A DNA stretch of 64,000 nucleotides from JBBIRG01 sp964410965 (GCA_964410965.1 CAYPIY010000013.1:13421-77420); one strand, 5' to 3'; counted from the stretch's first letter, positions 25,061-39,003 are shown. The notes: a model not told the origin generated them from the letters alone. A program made the numbers and translations.

Positions 25061-26683
25061 ATGAGCGAGCGCACGTTAAACATTCAGTTCCGTAAAGTCA
25101 TCGGATCGGGCGGCATGGCCGATGTCGGGCTCTTTCAGGATCAGACCCTCGAACGCCCGGTCGCGGTCAAAATCCTCCGAAGCAAGGACAAGGACAAAAT
25201 CCGACGCTTTGAGAATGAGGCGAAAATTTCGGCATCCCTGCACCAGGAAAACCTTCCCGTCATTTACGATTACAAGCAGGATCAGGAACGTCACTGGCTG
25301 CTGATGGAATACGTGGAAGGAATCGACATCAGCGAGATCATGCGGAAACCCAATCACCAGAAAATTCCGCCGCTCGTGGCCGCGATGATCATGCGCGAAC
25401 TCGCCCGGGCGCTGGAATACCTGCACGAACAGACCATCATTCACCGCGACATCAAACCCAGCAATGTCCGGTTGTCCAGCGACGGCCAGATCAAACTGAT
25501 GGATCTCGGCATCGCGAAGGACGAAACCTCCAAGGAGAGTTTTACCTCGACGGGCGTGATCATCGGGACACCTTCGTACATGAGCCCGGAACAGGCTTCC
25601 GGAGACAAAGTATCGTTCCAGAGCGACCTGTTCAGCCTTGGCACGCTGATCTATGAAATGGTGACCGGCGTAAAGCCGTTCGCGGCCGATTCCAATCTCA
25701 ACGTGATCAGCCTGATCGCGCAGTGCCGGTTCAAACCCGTGGACAGAATGAATCCGGCCGTACCGCGCGAACTCGTTCACATCATCCACCGCGCCATGAC
25801 GAAAAATCTCACTCACCGCTACCAGACCGCAGGCGAGATCATCCGCGACATCAACCTCTTCCTGCAGTCCATTTCCCAGATCGAGATCAAGAAATTCCTC
25901 AAAAATTATTACGAGCTGGTCATGGCCCCGTACGCGCCGGATAAATTCAAGCAGTTTTTCCTTCTTCCCCAGATGGCTTTTTCGCAGACGTCTTCGATGA
26001 TGTCCCCCGCGCCCAAACCGGGAATCATCAGACGGCTGCTCACAAACACCCGGGTAATGATTGGAATCATCGGTATCGCGGGATTTATCATCGGCCTCGC
26101 CTTCCCGGCGATCAAACAGCTTCTGCTTCCGGCGCAGCGGTTCGGGTCTGATCCTTACGGATCGCTCGAACTCGCGCTTACAACCGCCGACAACCATCGC
26201 CTGGCGTCCGCAAAAATATGGATCAATGAGAAAGAATACCCGCTGCCCGATTTTTTTGACGGCTCGATCGGGCTCCATTATTTCTCGCCGGGCTGGAATT
26301 CCCTGCGCATCCGGTATCCGGCGTATTTCCAGATGATCGATTACAGGTTTTACCTGAACAATTTTTCGGACAAACGTGCGCTGAAACTGAATCTGGATAA
26401 ACTCATCCGCGAACAGGACCAGCCGCGCTTCGACGCGAAACGATACGGATTCACGGTCATCACCGACCCGAAAGACGCGAAAATCATACTGAATAACGAC
26501 AACCGCAATCCTTTCGCGAGAACGCCGTATATCAACTCGTGGCCGGTTTTCAAATCATCCGAGCAGATGATTTCGGTCGAGAAAGACGGCTTCATTCCTT
26601 ACCAGACCAAATACAGATTCAGCGGCGATGAGTTTTATTACCTGAAAATCGATCTGCAGGATCAGGAATCGGGAAGAAAATAG
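25061..26683 (+). CDS. membrane Ser/Thr protein kinase (PknB/Hanks type) with PEGA-like exterior domain
   Basis: A 540-residue protein. Residues about 10-270 are a Hanks kinase: glycine loop GSGGMADVGLF, VAVKIL (ATP-binding Lys), catalytic HRDIKPSNV, DLG in place of DFG, the activation segment SYMSPEQASG and the DLFSLGTLIYEMVTG helix. One membrane helix lies near residues 328-352 (VMIGIIGIAGFIIGLAFP). The C-terminal 190 residues are extracytoplasmic, with two PEGA-like beta-sandwiches ('TVITDPKDAKIILNNDNRNP', MISVEKDGF). It probably senses the envelope and phosphorylates cytoplasmic targets; the targets are unknown. Confidence 0.92.
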   Translation: MSERTLNIQFRKVIGSGGMADVGLFQDQTLERPVAVKILRSKDKDKIRRFENEAKISASLHQENLPVIYDYKQDQERHWLLMEYVEGIDISEIMRKPNHQKIPPLVAAMIMRELARALEYLHEQTIIHRDIKPSNVRLSSDGQIKLMDLGIAKDETSKESFTSTGVIIGTPSYMSPEQASGDKVSFQSDLFSLGTLIYEMVTGVKPFAADSNLNVISLIAQCRFKPVDRMNPAVPRELVHIIHRAMTKNLTHRYQTAGEIIRDINLFLQSISQIEIKKFLKNYYELVMAPYAPDKFKQFFLLPQMAFSQTSSMMSPAPKPGIIRRLLTNTRVMIGIIGIAGFIIGLAFPAIKQLLLPAQRFGSDPYGSLELALTTADNHRLASAKIWINEKEYPLPDFFDGSIGLHYFSPGWNSLRIRYPAYFQMIDYRFYLNNFSDKRALKLNLDKLIREQDQPRFDAKRYGFTVITDPKDAKIILNNDNRNPFARTPYINSWPVFKSSEQMISVEKDGFIPYQTKYRFSGDEFYYLKIDLQDQESGRK

Positions 26684-26684
26684 C

Positions 26685-28088
26685 ATGACGTCATCGCTGA
26701 CCGAAGCCATCGAGTCCGGAGAATATGACATCGACCGCATAGCGTTCGGGGGACAAGGCATTTGCCGCCATGATGATTTTGTGATTTTCGTAAAAGGCGC
26801 CGTACCGGGCGATCGTGTCCGTCTTCGACTGATGAAACGGAAGAAAAATTTCGCCGAAGCCGTAATCACGGAATTAGTCAGGCCGTCCGGAAGCCGCGTA
26901 CAACCCGTATGCCCGCATTTCGGCGTCTGCGGAGGATGCACGTTTCAGCATGTTGCCCATGAATCCCAGCTTGAATTCAAGCGGCAGATGATCGCCGACG
27001 TTTTCGAGCGTATCGGCGGACTGGGCAGGATTGATATTCCCCTTCCGGTGAGTTCCGGCTCCGTTTTCCGTTACCGGAATAAAATGGAATTCACGTTCAA
27101 TGACCGCGCCTGGCTGACCCCGGGCCAGATCGCGGACGCTGATTTCAAAGCGCCGGACTTCGCGCTCGGCCTTCATGTTCCCGGCCGGTTTGACAAGGTT
27201 CTCCCGATTCGACATTGTTACCTTCAGTCCGAACGGGCAAACCGGATTCTGAATCTTGTTGATGAATTCACGCGTCATTCGGGACTGCCGCCTTATTCGG
27301 CTACCGAACAGGTCGGATTCTGGCGTTTTCTGGTCATCCGGGAATTTACTCACACGAACGAACTGATGGCGCATATTATTACTTACGATCACCATCCCGA
27401 CATGCTTAACCGCCTGAGATCGGTTCTGTGCGACCGTGAACCCGGAATCACCTCGCTGATCCACAGCGTGAACTCCCGGAAATCGCAGGTCGCGGTGGGC
27501 GATGAGACCTTCTGCCTTCACGGATCGCCGGTACTTACCGAGCGTCTTTTGAACAACGTCTTTTGCATTGATCCTCACGCGTTTTTCCAGACGAATACCG
27601 GCGGTGCAGAAATACTTTATAAAACCATTATTGATCTTGCCGGATTTCAGGGGCATGAAAAGGTCATGGATCTCTACTGCGGTACGGGATCGATCGCGAT
27701 CTGTATCGCTCCTTATGTCAGGCATGTTACCGGTATTGAACTCATCGAAGAAGCGGTCGGAAACGCGAAACACAACGCGGCATTGAACAGGATTCCGAAT
27801 TGCACGTTCATGACCGGCGATATCAAAGATTCGCTGAAAACCCATGACATCGGCGCCGATATCATTATTCTTGATCCGCCGCGGTCGGGGCTTCATCCGG
27901 ACGCCGTATCGGCGCTGATCCGTTACCGGCCTGAAAAAATCGTGTACGTCAGCTGCAATCCGTCCACCCAGGCCAGGGACATTCAACTGCTTACAGGACA
28001 TTATGAGATCACCGCCGTTCAGCCGGTGGATATGTTTCCGCAAACCTATCATGTCGAGAACGTCGCGGTTTTGAAGCGCCTGTCATAA
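26685..28088 (+). CDS. RlmD/TrmA-family RNA uracil-C5 methyltransferase
   Basis: A 467-residue SAM-dependent RNA m5U methyltransferase. An N-terminal TRAM domain precedes a [4Fe-4S] cysteine cluster (CPHFGVCGGCTFQHV). SAM motifs are MDLYCGTGSIAI and LDPPRSGLH, and the catalytic Cys is in YVSCNPSTQARD. The C-terminal VQPVDMFPQTYHVENVAV is diagnostic. Targets in this family are 23S rRNA U747 or U1939 or tRNA U54; I cannot choose. It begins 1 bp after the kinase stop, so the two are probably co-transcribed. Confidence 0.93.
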   Translation: MTSSLTEAIESGEYDIDRIAFGGQGICRHDDFVIFVKGAVPGDRVRLRLMKRKKNFAEAVITELVRPSGSRVQPVCPHFGVCGGCTFQHVAHESQLEFKRQMIADVFERIGGLGRIDIPLPVSSGSVFRYRNKMEFTFNDRAWLTPGQIADADFKAPDFALGLHVPGRFDKVLPIRHCYLQSERANRILNLVDEFTRHSGLPPYSATEQVGFWRFLVIREFTHTNELMAHIITYDHHPDMLNRLRSVLCDREPGITSLIHSVNSRKSQVAVGDETFCLHGSPVLTERLLNNVFCIDPHAFFQTNTGGAEILYKTIIDLAGFQGHEKVMDLYCGTGSIAICIAPYVRHVTGIELIEEAVGNAKHNAALNRIPNCTFMTGDIKDSLKTHDIGADIIILDPPRSGLHPDAVSALIRYRPEKIVYVSCNPSTQARDIQLLTGHYEITAVQPVDMFPQTYHVENVAVLKRLS

Positions 28089-28151
28089 ACGATTCCGGGA
28101 ATCCGTGATGAGTGAACAAATATTTTCATTCATCATTCGATAGAAAATAAA

Positions 28152-28739
28152 TTGAAAAGCAAATTTATTTACATACGATTCTATAAACCGTACCGGGTTC
28201 TGAGCCAGTTTACGTCCGAGCCCGGACAAAGAAATCTCTCTGATTTCGGATTTCCGAAATCAGTGTATCCGATCGGAAGACTTGATTACGACAGCGAGGG
28301 TTTATTGCTTCTGACGAATGACGGGAAATTCATGCACCGCCTGATTGAACCGGAGTATCAGCATAACCGCGTTTATCTTGTCCAGGTTGAGAACGTGCCT
28401 CCGGAGGAATCGCTTGCTCATCTCTCATCGGGAATCAAACTGAAAGATTTTACCGCACGCCCGTGTCATGCGGAACTGCTGGCCGCTCCGCCGGAGGTTC
28501 CGGCCCGGACTCCGCCGATCCGTTACAGGAAGGAAATCCCCGACGCGTGGCTGCGGCTGACCCTGCGTGAAGGGAAAAACCGGCAAATCAGGAAAATGAC
28601 CGCGGCCATCGGGCACCCGACGCTGAGGTTAATACGGCAATCCGTCGCAGACTGGAACCTTAACGGCCTCAGCCCCGGAGAATGGGATTATATTCCCCGA
28701 TCCTCGATTGAAAAATTTTTTAAGAAAAATTTATTTTAA
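28152..28739 (+). CDS. RluE/RsuA-family pseudouridine synthase
   Basis: A 195-residue pseudouridine synthase. Landmarks are 'FYKPYRVLSQF', the catalytic Asp in VYPIGRLDYDSEGLLLLTND, VYLVQV and the C-terminal REGKNRQIRKM motif of the RsuA family. There is no N-terminal S4 domain, as in RluE (23S rRNA U2457) proteins. The start is TTG 28152; no clear ribosome site or ATG is available nearby. The 3' end overlaps the convergent TPR gene by 9 bp. Confidence 0.9.
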   Translation: MKSKFIYIRFYKPYRVLSQFTSEPGQRNLSDFGFPKSVYPIGRLDYDSEGLLLLTNDGKFMHRLIEPEYQHNRVYLVQVENVPPEESLAHLSSGIKLKDFTARPCHAELLAAPPEVPARTPPIRYRKEIPDAWLRLTLREGKNRQIRKMTAAIGHPTLRLIRQSVADWNLNGLSPGEWDYIPRSSIEKFFKKNLF

Positions 28740-29156
28740 TTCCTGCAGCCGTGTCTGGGCGATCGCGTTCAGCACAGGGTTATCGGTGATTTTTTCGCAT
28801 TCTTTGTAATACCGGACCGCTTCGTTTTTATCGATGTGCTCATAGGTCGCTGCAATGGCGTACAACAATTTATGGCTGTTGGGATCGATTTCGAACGCCT
28901 GTTTGAAGTAATTCAGCGCTTCCTGGTACTGATGTTCCTCCCGGTGAAGCAAACCGATATTATACATACTTTCGACATTGTTGGGCAGCATTTTCAGGGC
29001 TTTCTGGAAATAGGCTATCGCGGCGGCGTTGTCCCCTTTGTGCTTCAGAGCCACCGCCTGATTGAACGCGTCCTCGGCCTGGTTAGTGCCCCCCTGAGAT
29101 TCTCCGGCCAGGTTTTCTGAGGTATTGACGTCCACTACTTTTTCTTCATCGGCCAT
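28731..29156 (-). CDS. tetratricopeptide repeat protein
   Basis: A 141-residue soluble protein with three TPR units: AEDAFNQAVALKHKGDNAAA, then FQKALKMLPNNVESMYNIGL, YFKQAFEIDPNSHKLLYAIA and YYKECEKITDNP. The N-terminus is acidic and unstructured (MADEEKVVDVN). I chose the ATG at 29156, preceded by an AGGAT site, because the longer frame from 29282 begins with a basic/hydrophobic stretch lying in the divergent promoter region. It probably scaffolds protein contacts; partner unknown. Confidence 0.82.
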   Translation of the reverse strand: MADEEKVVDVNTSENLAGESQGGTNQAEDAFNQAVALKHKGDNAAAIAYFQKALKMLPNNVESMYNIGLLHREEHQYQEALNYFKQAFEIDPNSHKLLYAIAATYEHIDKNEAVRYYKECEKITDNPVLNAIAQTRLQELK

Positions 29157-29332
29157 AAAAAAACATCCTGTGATTAAAGAAATCAGGTCATTAATTTTCT
29201 CATGTAAATGTAGACTCTTTTGCCCGCAATTGCAAGAAATTTTAAAACCGTCATGCTTTAAATAAGTCCTGCTTGTTTTCAATTTATTTTGTCTGATTAA
29301 TAATTATATTTAATGAATCATCAGGAGTTGAA

Positions 29333-30733
29333 ATGAACTTTCAAGATGCTGAACAAGCGAATAATCAGGACCGGCTTATCAGGGGTTTAGGATTGCTGGA
29401 TTCGGTCATGCTGATCATGGGTTCGATGATCGGTTCGGCGATATTCATCGCGCCTTCGCTGATGGCCGGGTATATCGCGTCCCCGGAACTCATTCTTCTT
29501 TTATGGATCATCGGGGGAATCATCACGGTACTGGGCGGGCTGAGTTACGGCGAACTGGCGGCGTCAATGCCCAGAGCGGGCGGGCAGTATGTATTTCTGC
29601 GGGAGGCGTACAATCCGCTTACAGGTTTCATTTACGGCTGGACGCTGTTCTTCGTGATCCAGGTCGGATTCATCGCGGGCGTCGGCGTGGCGTTTACAAA
29701 ATATCTCGGCGTATTCTTCCCTGTGTTGTCTGAAGGCAATATTATAATCGCGCTGGGACCGTTATCGGTCAACACGGTGCAGATCGGCGCGATCATTGGA
29801 ATTATGGCGCTGACGGTCATCAACATCTTCGGAATCCGGCTGGGCGCGGTGGTCCAGAACATGTTCACTTTGTCGAAGATCGGCGGACTGATGTTGCTGG
29901 TGCTTGCGGTTTTTCTTCTTGGTAATGGCGACTGGTCGAATATCACATCAGGGGGAGCGGTGTTCCGTCCGGAGCTGGCGGGGATGGGATTTTTCGCGGC
30001 ATTCGCCGTCATGATGTCCAAGGCGCTGTTCGCGTACGACGCTTGGAATTCTGTCACGTTCACCGCGGGTGAAGTCATCGATCCTCAGCGGACGATTCCG
30101 CGGGCGCTGATCCTCGGCACGGTATTGACCACAGGCATTTACGCGCTGACGACGCTCGCGTATTTTTATATTATACCCGCGGATCAGATGGCGCTGATAC
30201 CGGATAACCGTGTGGCCGCGAACGTGATGGAAATAATTCTGGGGCCGCTGGGGCTGACGTTCATTACCGTCGCGATCCTGATCTCCACGTTCGGATGCAA
30301 CAACGGGCTGATTCTCACCGGCGCGCGCGTGTATTACGCGATGGCGAAGGACGGGTTGTTTTTCAGAACGGTGAATTCCATACACCCGGAATACCATACT
30401 CCCGTCAAAGCGCTTCTTTTCCAGGGAATCTGGGCGTCGGCGCTCACGCTGACGGGAACGTACAGCGATCTGCTCACGTATACGGTTTTCGCTTCACTGT
30501 TGTTCAACGCGCTGACGGTCGGCGGATTGTTCATCCTCAGAGTCAAACAACCGGATCTGGAGCGTCCTTATAAAGTCCGCGGATATCCGTTTGTGCCGGC
30601 GTTGTATATTCTGATTGTTTTATTTTTTATCATTTATATCATGGTCGGCGACATCCGCAATGCCGGATTAGGATTGATCATTATCTCGACAGGTTTTCCT
30701 GTGTACTGGTTTTGGAAGAGGAATAAATCGTAA
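29333..30733 (+). CDS. APC-superfamily amino-acid permease
   Basis: A 466-residue inner-membrane transporter with about 12 hydrophobic helices. The APC signature is visible: GSMIGSAIFIAPSLMAG in TM1, GGLSYGELAASMPRAGGQYV in TM2-3 and 'FAYDAWNSVTFTAGEVIDP' in TM6. It probably exchanges or takes up amino acids (family: LAT/basic amino-acid type). Substrate cannot be told. It has an AGGAG ribosome site and ends 23 bp before the tandem repeats. Confidence 0.9.
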   Translation: MNFQDAEQANNQDRLIRGLGLLDSVMLIMGSMIGSAIFIAPSLMAGYIASPELILLLWIIGGIITVLGGLSYGELAASMPRAGGQYVFLREAYNPLTGFIYGWTLFFVIQVGFIAGVGVAFTKYLGVFFPVLSEGNIIIALGPLSVNTVQIGAIIGIMALTVINIFGIRLGAVVQNMFTLSKIGGLMLLVLAVFLLGNGDWSNITSGGAVFRPELAGMGFFAAFAVMMSKALFAYDAWNSVTFTAGEVIDPQRTIPRALILGTVLTTGIYALTTLAYFYIIPADQMALIPDNRVAANVMEIILGPLGLTFITVAILISTFGCNNGLILTGARVYYAMAKDGLFFRTVNSIHPEYHTPVKALLFQGIWASALTLTGTYSDLLTYTVFASLLFNALTVGGLFILRVKQPDLERPYKVRGYPFVPALYILIVLFFIIYIMVGDIRNAGLGLIIISTGFPVYWFWKRNKS

Positions 30734-30755
30734 AAAGGAGTCCCCACATTTCATC

Positions 30756-31235
30756 GTCGCCTCGAGTAGTCCGGAACTTAGCGAAGGACGTATCGAGAGG
30801 CTATTCGGTTCTCGATACACTCATTCGCCTTGCGGCTCACTCGCTACTCGAACGGACAAAAGAATTAAAAATAAAATGTATGTCGCCTCGAGTAGTCCGG
30901 AACTTAGCGAAGGACGTATCGAGAGGCTATTCGGTTCTCGATACACTCATTCGCCTTGCGGCTCACTCGCTACTCGAACGGACAAAAGAATTAAAAATAA
31001 AATGTATGTCGCCTCGAGTAGTCCGGAACTTAGCGAAGGACGTATCGAGAGGCTATTCGGTTCTCGATACACTCATTCGCCTTGCGGCTCACTCGCTACT
31101 CGAACGGACAAAAGAATTAAAAATAAAATGTATGTCGCCTCGAGTAGTCCGGAACTTAGCGAAGGACGTATCGAGAGGCTATTCGGTTCTCGATACACTC
31201 ATTCGCCTTGCGGCTCACTCGCTACTCGAACGGAC
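30756..31235. repeat. four tandem copies of a 126-bp palindromic unit
   Basis: Copies start at 30756, 30882, 31008 and 31134. Each has a 102-bp core (starting GTCGCCTCGAGTAGTCC and ending CTACTCGAACGGAC) and a 24-bp AT-rich linker; the last copy lacks the linker. The copies appear identical. The core is an imperfect inverted repeat: its left end TCGAGTAG...GTATCGAGAG and right end CTCGATAC...CTACTCGA pair. The unit length is 42 codons, so both + frames look open, but this is an artefact. Confidence 0.93.
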
Positions 31236-31569
31236 GAAAATTAATTAGTGTATCCGCAGACCCTTATACGGCAATGGTGTATGGATATTTATTATAAAAT
31301 TCCACGTGAATCCGCATGGCTGTTTATTTTGCGGCGCATGGATTATACAATAAAAGCGAATCCATTCTGAATATGTATTATTACTTATCCACTGAAAATA
31401 CAAAATTTTTAATTGCATCCCTCTGTCCGTATTCATAAATTATGACGTTTTTCAAGAAAATTTTTGCCTTGTAAGATTCATTCTATAAAATATCGACATA
31501 AACCAGCAAGAATCATTTTTAAAAAAACGACAGGAAAATTACATTCGCATTTTGATACGGAGGTTACCC
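31236..31569. other. gene-free spacer between repeats and CsgG-like gene
   Basis: About 330 bp of AT-rich sequence; no recognisable promoter with consensus elements, RNA gene or coding frame. The downstream gene has its own ribosome site (GGAGG, 31559-31563). Confidence 0.4.
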
Positions 31570-32199
31570 ATGAAACCAGTTCTACTGCTCATTCTCACCC
31601 TGCTCCTTCTCACCGCGTACGGCCATGACGCCGGCGCCCAAAAGAAAGACGACGGAAAAAAGCAGGAGAAAAAAACCGCGGCGGTGCTGGATTTCAACGT
31701 GATCTCCGGCGTAAAGAAGATCGAGGCGATGGCGCTGACGAGCAAGTTCCGCGGCTCGCTGGCCAAGACGCAAAAGTACACCGTGCTCGAGCGTAACGAG
31801 ATGGAAACCATACTCAAAGAACAGGACGTCACGCTAACAGACATCTGCAATACCGCTGAGTGCGTGGTGGAAGTCGGGAAACTTCTCGCTGCGGAGAAAA
31901 TGATCGCGGGCGACATCGCAAAAGTCGGCGAGACGTACACGATACAGATCCGTCTGATTGATGTTACCACGAGCAAGATCGAAGAGACGGAAAGTCATGA
32001 ATACAAAGGCAAGCCGGAAGGATTACTGCCGATCTTTGACATTCTCGCCCAGAAGATTTGCGGAACCTACAAAAAGAGCAACGCAAAGTGGTACATTGCC
32101 GGAGGAGTGGCCGTTCTGGGCGGAGCCGCCGCGGCCCTGCTGATGGGCAAGAAATCAACGGCCACAGATCCGTTCGGCGAGCCGCCCGCGCATCCATAA
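31570..32199 (+). CDS. CsgG-like exported protein, short form
   Basis: A 209-residue protein with a signal peptide (ending near DAGAQ). The CsgG/FlgO-like core is AAVLDFNVISGVKKIEA, LAKTQKYTVLERNEMETIL, 'TAECVVEVGKLLAAEKMI' and 'GDIAKVGETYTIQIRLID', closely parallel to 18358-19635 (same spacing and the same Cys pair CNTAEC / CNTSEC). It ends in a membrane-like GGVAVLGGAAAALLMG and a Pro-rich PFGEPPAHP tail. ATG 31570 has GGAGG 6 nt upstream. A role in envelope lipoprotein or secretion complexes is inferred. Confidence 0.8.
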   Translation: MKPVLLLILTLLLLTAYGHDAGAQKKDDGKKQEKKTAAVLDFNVISGVKKIEAMALTSKFRGSLAKTQKYTVLERNEMETILKEQDVTLTDICNTAECVVEVGKLLAAEKMIAGDIAKVGETYTIQIRLIDVTTSKIEETESHEYKGKPEGLLPIFDILAQKICGTYKKSNAKWYIAGGVAVLGGAAAALLMGKKSTATDPFGEPPAHP

Positions 32200-32346
32200 A
32201 AAAACCGGTACGAAGTAAATTTGCATCTGCCGAAAATCCGATTGAAGGTTTTTTCTTTCAAATGGTGTCGTTTTTTTTCTTGATATTATCATATAACTTA
32301 ATTATATACAAAATGGGATAGTATAATATCCTTTTTCAATACAAAA

Positions 32347-33486
32347 ATGACTTATACATATAAAAGAACAATTGAAGCCCAAATAAACAAAAGTTTGTTT
32401 AAAGGTAAAATTATCATTATTTACGGGCCGAGGCAGGTGGGGAAAACCACTCTTGTACGGCAGATTCAGAATGAAAATTCCGGATACTCATCGTTGTACT
32501 TAAATTGCGACGAGCCCGATATCAGGGAAATTCTGACGAATGCTGCGTCGACCCGTCTGCAGTCCCTGATCGGCCGTAACCGGCTGATTCTGATTGACGA
32601 AGCACAGCGTGTTCTGAATATCGGCATCACATTAAAACTATTCGCGGATCTTTTTCCGGATATTCAGGTGATCGCGACCGGATCATCTTCGCTGGATTTA
32701 TCTAATAAAATATCCGAGCCGCTGACCGGACGCACGATCACTCTTTTATTACTGCCGCTATCCCTGAAAGAATTGACGCAGACCCATTCCCCTCTGGAAC
32801 TGAAACGCATTCTTGAAGAAATGATGATTTACGGACTTTATCCCGAAGTGGTCACCCAATCCGATGAGGCTCCGGTATTGCTGAGGCATCTGTCTTCGGG
32901 TTATTTGTACAAAGACGTCCTGCGGTTTCAGGACCTGCGTAAATCGGATCTCATTGAAAAATTACTGAAAGCCGTGGCGCTTCAGACCGGCAATGAAGTT
33001 TCGTTCAGTGAACTGGGCCGCATGCTGGGAGTTTCCAAGATCACCGTGAATCATTATATCCATTTGCTCGAACAATGTTTCATCCTTTACCGCCTGACGC
33101 CCTACAGCGGGAATCTGCGCAGTGAACTGACCCGTAAATGTAAAATCTATTTTTACGATAACGGGATACGCAATGCGCTGATCAATAATTTTAATCTGCT
33201 TTCCATCCGTTCCGATACCGGCGCATTGTGGGAAAATTTCATTCTTAATGAACGCATCAAACATCTGAATAACGCCGGCCGGTATGTTAACCGTTACTTC
33301 TGGCGGACGCATCAGCAGCAGGAAATCGATTATCTCGAGGAAGAGGGCGGAAATATACATGCCTATGAGTTCAAGTGGGATCAGTGCAAATTGCGTGTCC
33401 CGAAAGCCTTTTCTGACGGCTATCCGGAATCGACAGTTACGCTGGTGAACCGGGACAGCTTTGAATCGTTTACGGGTCTGGAATGA
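32347..33486 (+). CDS. AAA_14/DUF4143 ATPase
   Basis: A 379-residue ATPase. Walker A is YGPRQVGKTTL near residue 27 and Walker B is LILIDEAQRV. The C-terminal DUF4143 part contains LGRMLGVSKITVNHYIHLLE (a winged-helix) and DNGIRNALINNF, ending in a PD-(D/E)XK-like 'REIDYLEEEGGNIHAYEFKW' region with here QQEIDYLEEEG. The family is widespread in bacteria and archaea, often in multiple copies and variable regions. Function unknown. It lies beside the rrn operon terminator region. Confidence 0.88.
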   Translation: MTYTYKRTIEAQINKSLFKGKIIIIYGPRQVGKTTLVRQIQNENSGYSSLYLNCDEPDIREILTNAASTRLQSLIGRNRLILIDEAQRVLNIGITLKLFADLFPDIQVIATGSSSLDLSNKISEPLTGRTITLLLLPLSLKELTQTHSPLELKRILEEMMIYGLYPEVVTQSDEAPVLLRHLSSGYLYKDVLRFQDLRKSDLIEKLLKAVALQTGNEVSFSELGRMLGVSKITVNHYIHLLEQCFILYRLTPYSGNLRSELTRKCKIYFYDNGIRNALINNFNLLSIRSDTGALWENFILNERIKHLNNAGRYVNRYFWRTHQQQEIDYLEEEGGNIHAYEFKWDQCKLRVPKAFSDGYPESTVTLVNRDSFESFTGLE

Positions 33487-33790
33487 AGTTGTATCATATT
33501 TGACACGACCAATATCGAAACTATATCCTTCAACATTCGATATTTCCGCCAGCGGCGGAACCGGTATTTGATATTCCATTTTCCCTAGCTGGATTTCGGT
33601 CGGGATATCGCTAGCGAGCGCAAAACCATGCACATATCACAGTGCGCTCATCGGATTCAGTCGCAACACATAAAAAATACCCACAAATGTTAAACATAAC
33701 AGTATGATTTTATGACGCAAGATTTCTCACTCCCTTCGGTCGTTCGAAATGACAATACAGAGGTCGTTCGAAATGACAAATCGTAAACAC
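33487..33790. other. intergenic region with repeat debris
   Basis: No gene. It has the small palindrome-like GCCAGCGGCGG, and two copies of GTCGTTCGAAATGACAA at about 33741 and 33764, a type of REP-like sequence. It is followed by the rrn terminator. Confidence 0.5.
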
Positions 33791-33829
33791 AAAAAAAAAG
33801 CCATTCAATGTATTTTGAATGGCTTTTCA
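33791..33829 (-). terminator. rrn operon terminator
   Basis: A-rich arm, AGCCATTCAA, a 6-nt loop, TTGAATGGCT and a T run, directly downstream of 5S on the minus strand; it reads as bidirectional. Confidence 0.85.
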
Positions 33830-33837
33830 AAAATAAT

Positions 33838-33953
33838 CCCGGCGACGTCCTACTTTTCCGTGCAGTTGCCCACACGGTATCATTAGCGATGACAGGCTTA
33901 ACGGCTCTGTTCGAAATGGGAAGAGGTGTGACCCTGTCTCTAAAGTCACCGGA
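33838..33953 (-). rRNA. rrf: 5S rRNA
   Basis: About 116 nt. The conserved CCCATTTCGAACAGAG core (loop A-B-C region), the GTAGGACGTCGCC 3' arm and a complementary 5' arm are present. Confidence 0.92.
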
Positions 33954-33967
33954 AATTTAAAAAATTA

Positions 33968-33980
33968 GACAATTGGAAAG
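33968..33980 (-). other. 23S processing stem, 3' arm
   Basis: GACAATTGGAAAG (+ strand) is the exact reverse complement of CTTTCCAATTGTC at 37048-37060, upstream of 23S, so the two ends of pre-23S can pair in the transcript as an RNase III-type stem. Confidence 0.7.
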
Positions 33981-34029
33981 GTTGCGTTTAAAATCGCTGA
34001 GATGTTTGATGAAAATATAAATATAAAAT

Positions 34030-36965
<2,936 letters not shown>

Positions 36966-37047
36966 TATATTCATGAAACATCATGTTGTAGCGATTCTCG
37001 TATGAAGATTGTAGTCTTCATAAAAAATTAATTAAACACATTTTATA

Positions 37048-37060
37048 CTTTCCAATTGTC
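37048..37060 (-). other. 23S processing stem, 5' arm with boxA-like sequence
   Basis: Partner of 33968-33980. On the minus strand the overlapping GTTCTTTGACAATT resembles an antitermination boxA. Confidence 0.65.
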
Positions 37061-37136
37061 AAAGAACTTTTTCCGAATTCTTGCGAATTCGTATATCATA
37101 AAAGATATATTGCCATGTTGATTAAGAAACCGATAG

Positions 37137-37209
37137 TGGAGCTAAGCGGGCTCGAACCGCTAGCCTCCTGCGTGCAAGGCAGGCGCTCTCCCAATTGAGC
37201 TATAGCCCC
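37137..37209 (-). tRNA. tRNA-Ala(TGC)
   Basis: 73 nt. Cloverleaf with acceptor GGGGCTA/TAGCTCC, D arm AGCTCAATTGGGAGAGC, anticodon loop CTTGCAC (anticodon TGC) and T loop GTTCGAG. CCA is not encoded. Located in the 16S-23S spacer. Confidence 0.95.
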
Positions 37210-37234
37210 ATGATGATGAGTCCGCCGATTTGTG

Positions 37235-37308
<74 letters not shown>

Positions 37309-37403
37309 TCAAGGAAATTCGGGTCACGCTGCTGTCTCATAAATTGTTTGATTATCTGAAGATGTACAAACAATTTACGGTTTCAACTTGACAAAAAAAA
37401 TTT

Positions 37404-37415
37404 GGAGAGTATACC
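37404..37415 (-). other. 16S processing stem, 3' arm
   Basis: GGAGAGTATACC (+ strand) is the exact reverse complement of GGTATACTCTCC at 39060-39071 in the 16S leader. The pair would form a 12-bp stem around the 16S precursor. Confidence 0.7.
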
Positions 37416-37482
37416 GGCTAATCCTTTGATTAGACGTAAGAATTTTCGAGACTGTTCCGGTGTTGCCATCGGAAAATCTCCA

Positions 37483-39003
<1,521 letters not shown>

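Noticed and set aside
30756..31235. Tandem repeats considered as a CRISPR array
   Set aside because: The units are long, the intervening 24-bp linkers are identical in all copies, and no cas genes are near.
30876..31248. Two + strand frames of 122 codons inside the tandem repeats
   Set aside because: The unit length (126 bp) is a multiple of three, so any stop-free frame in one copy stays open in all. There is no ribosome site or plausible protein.
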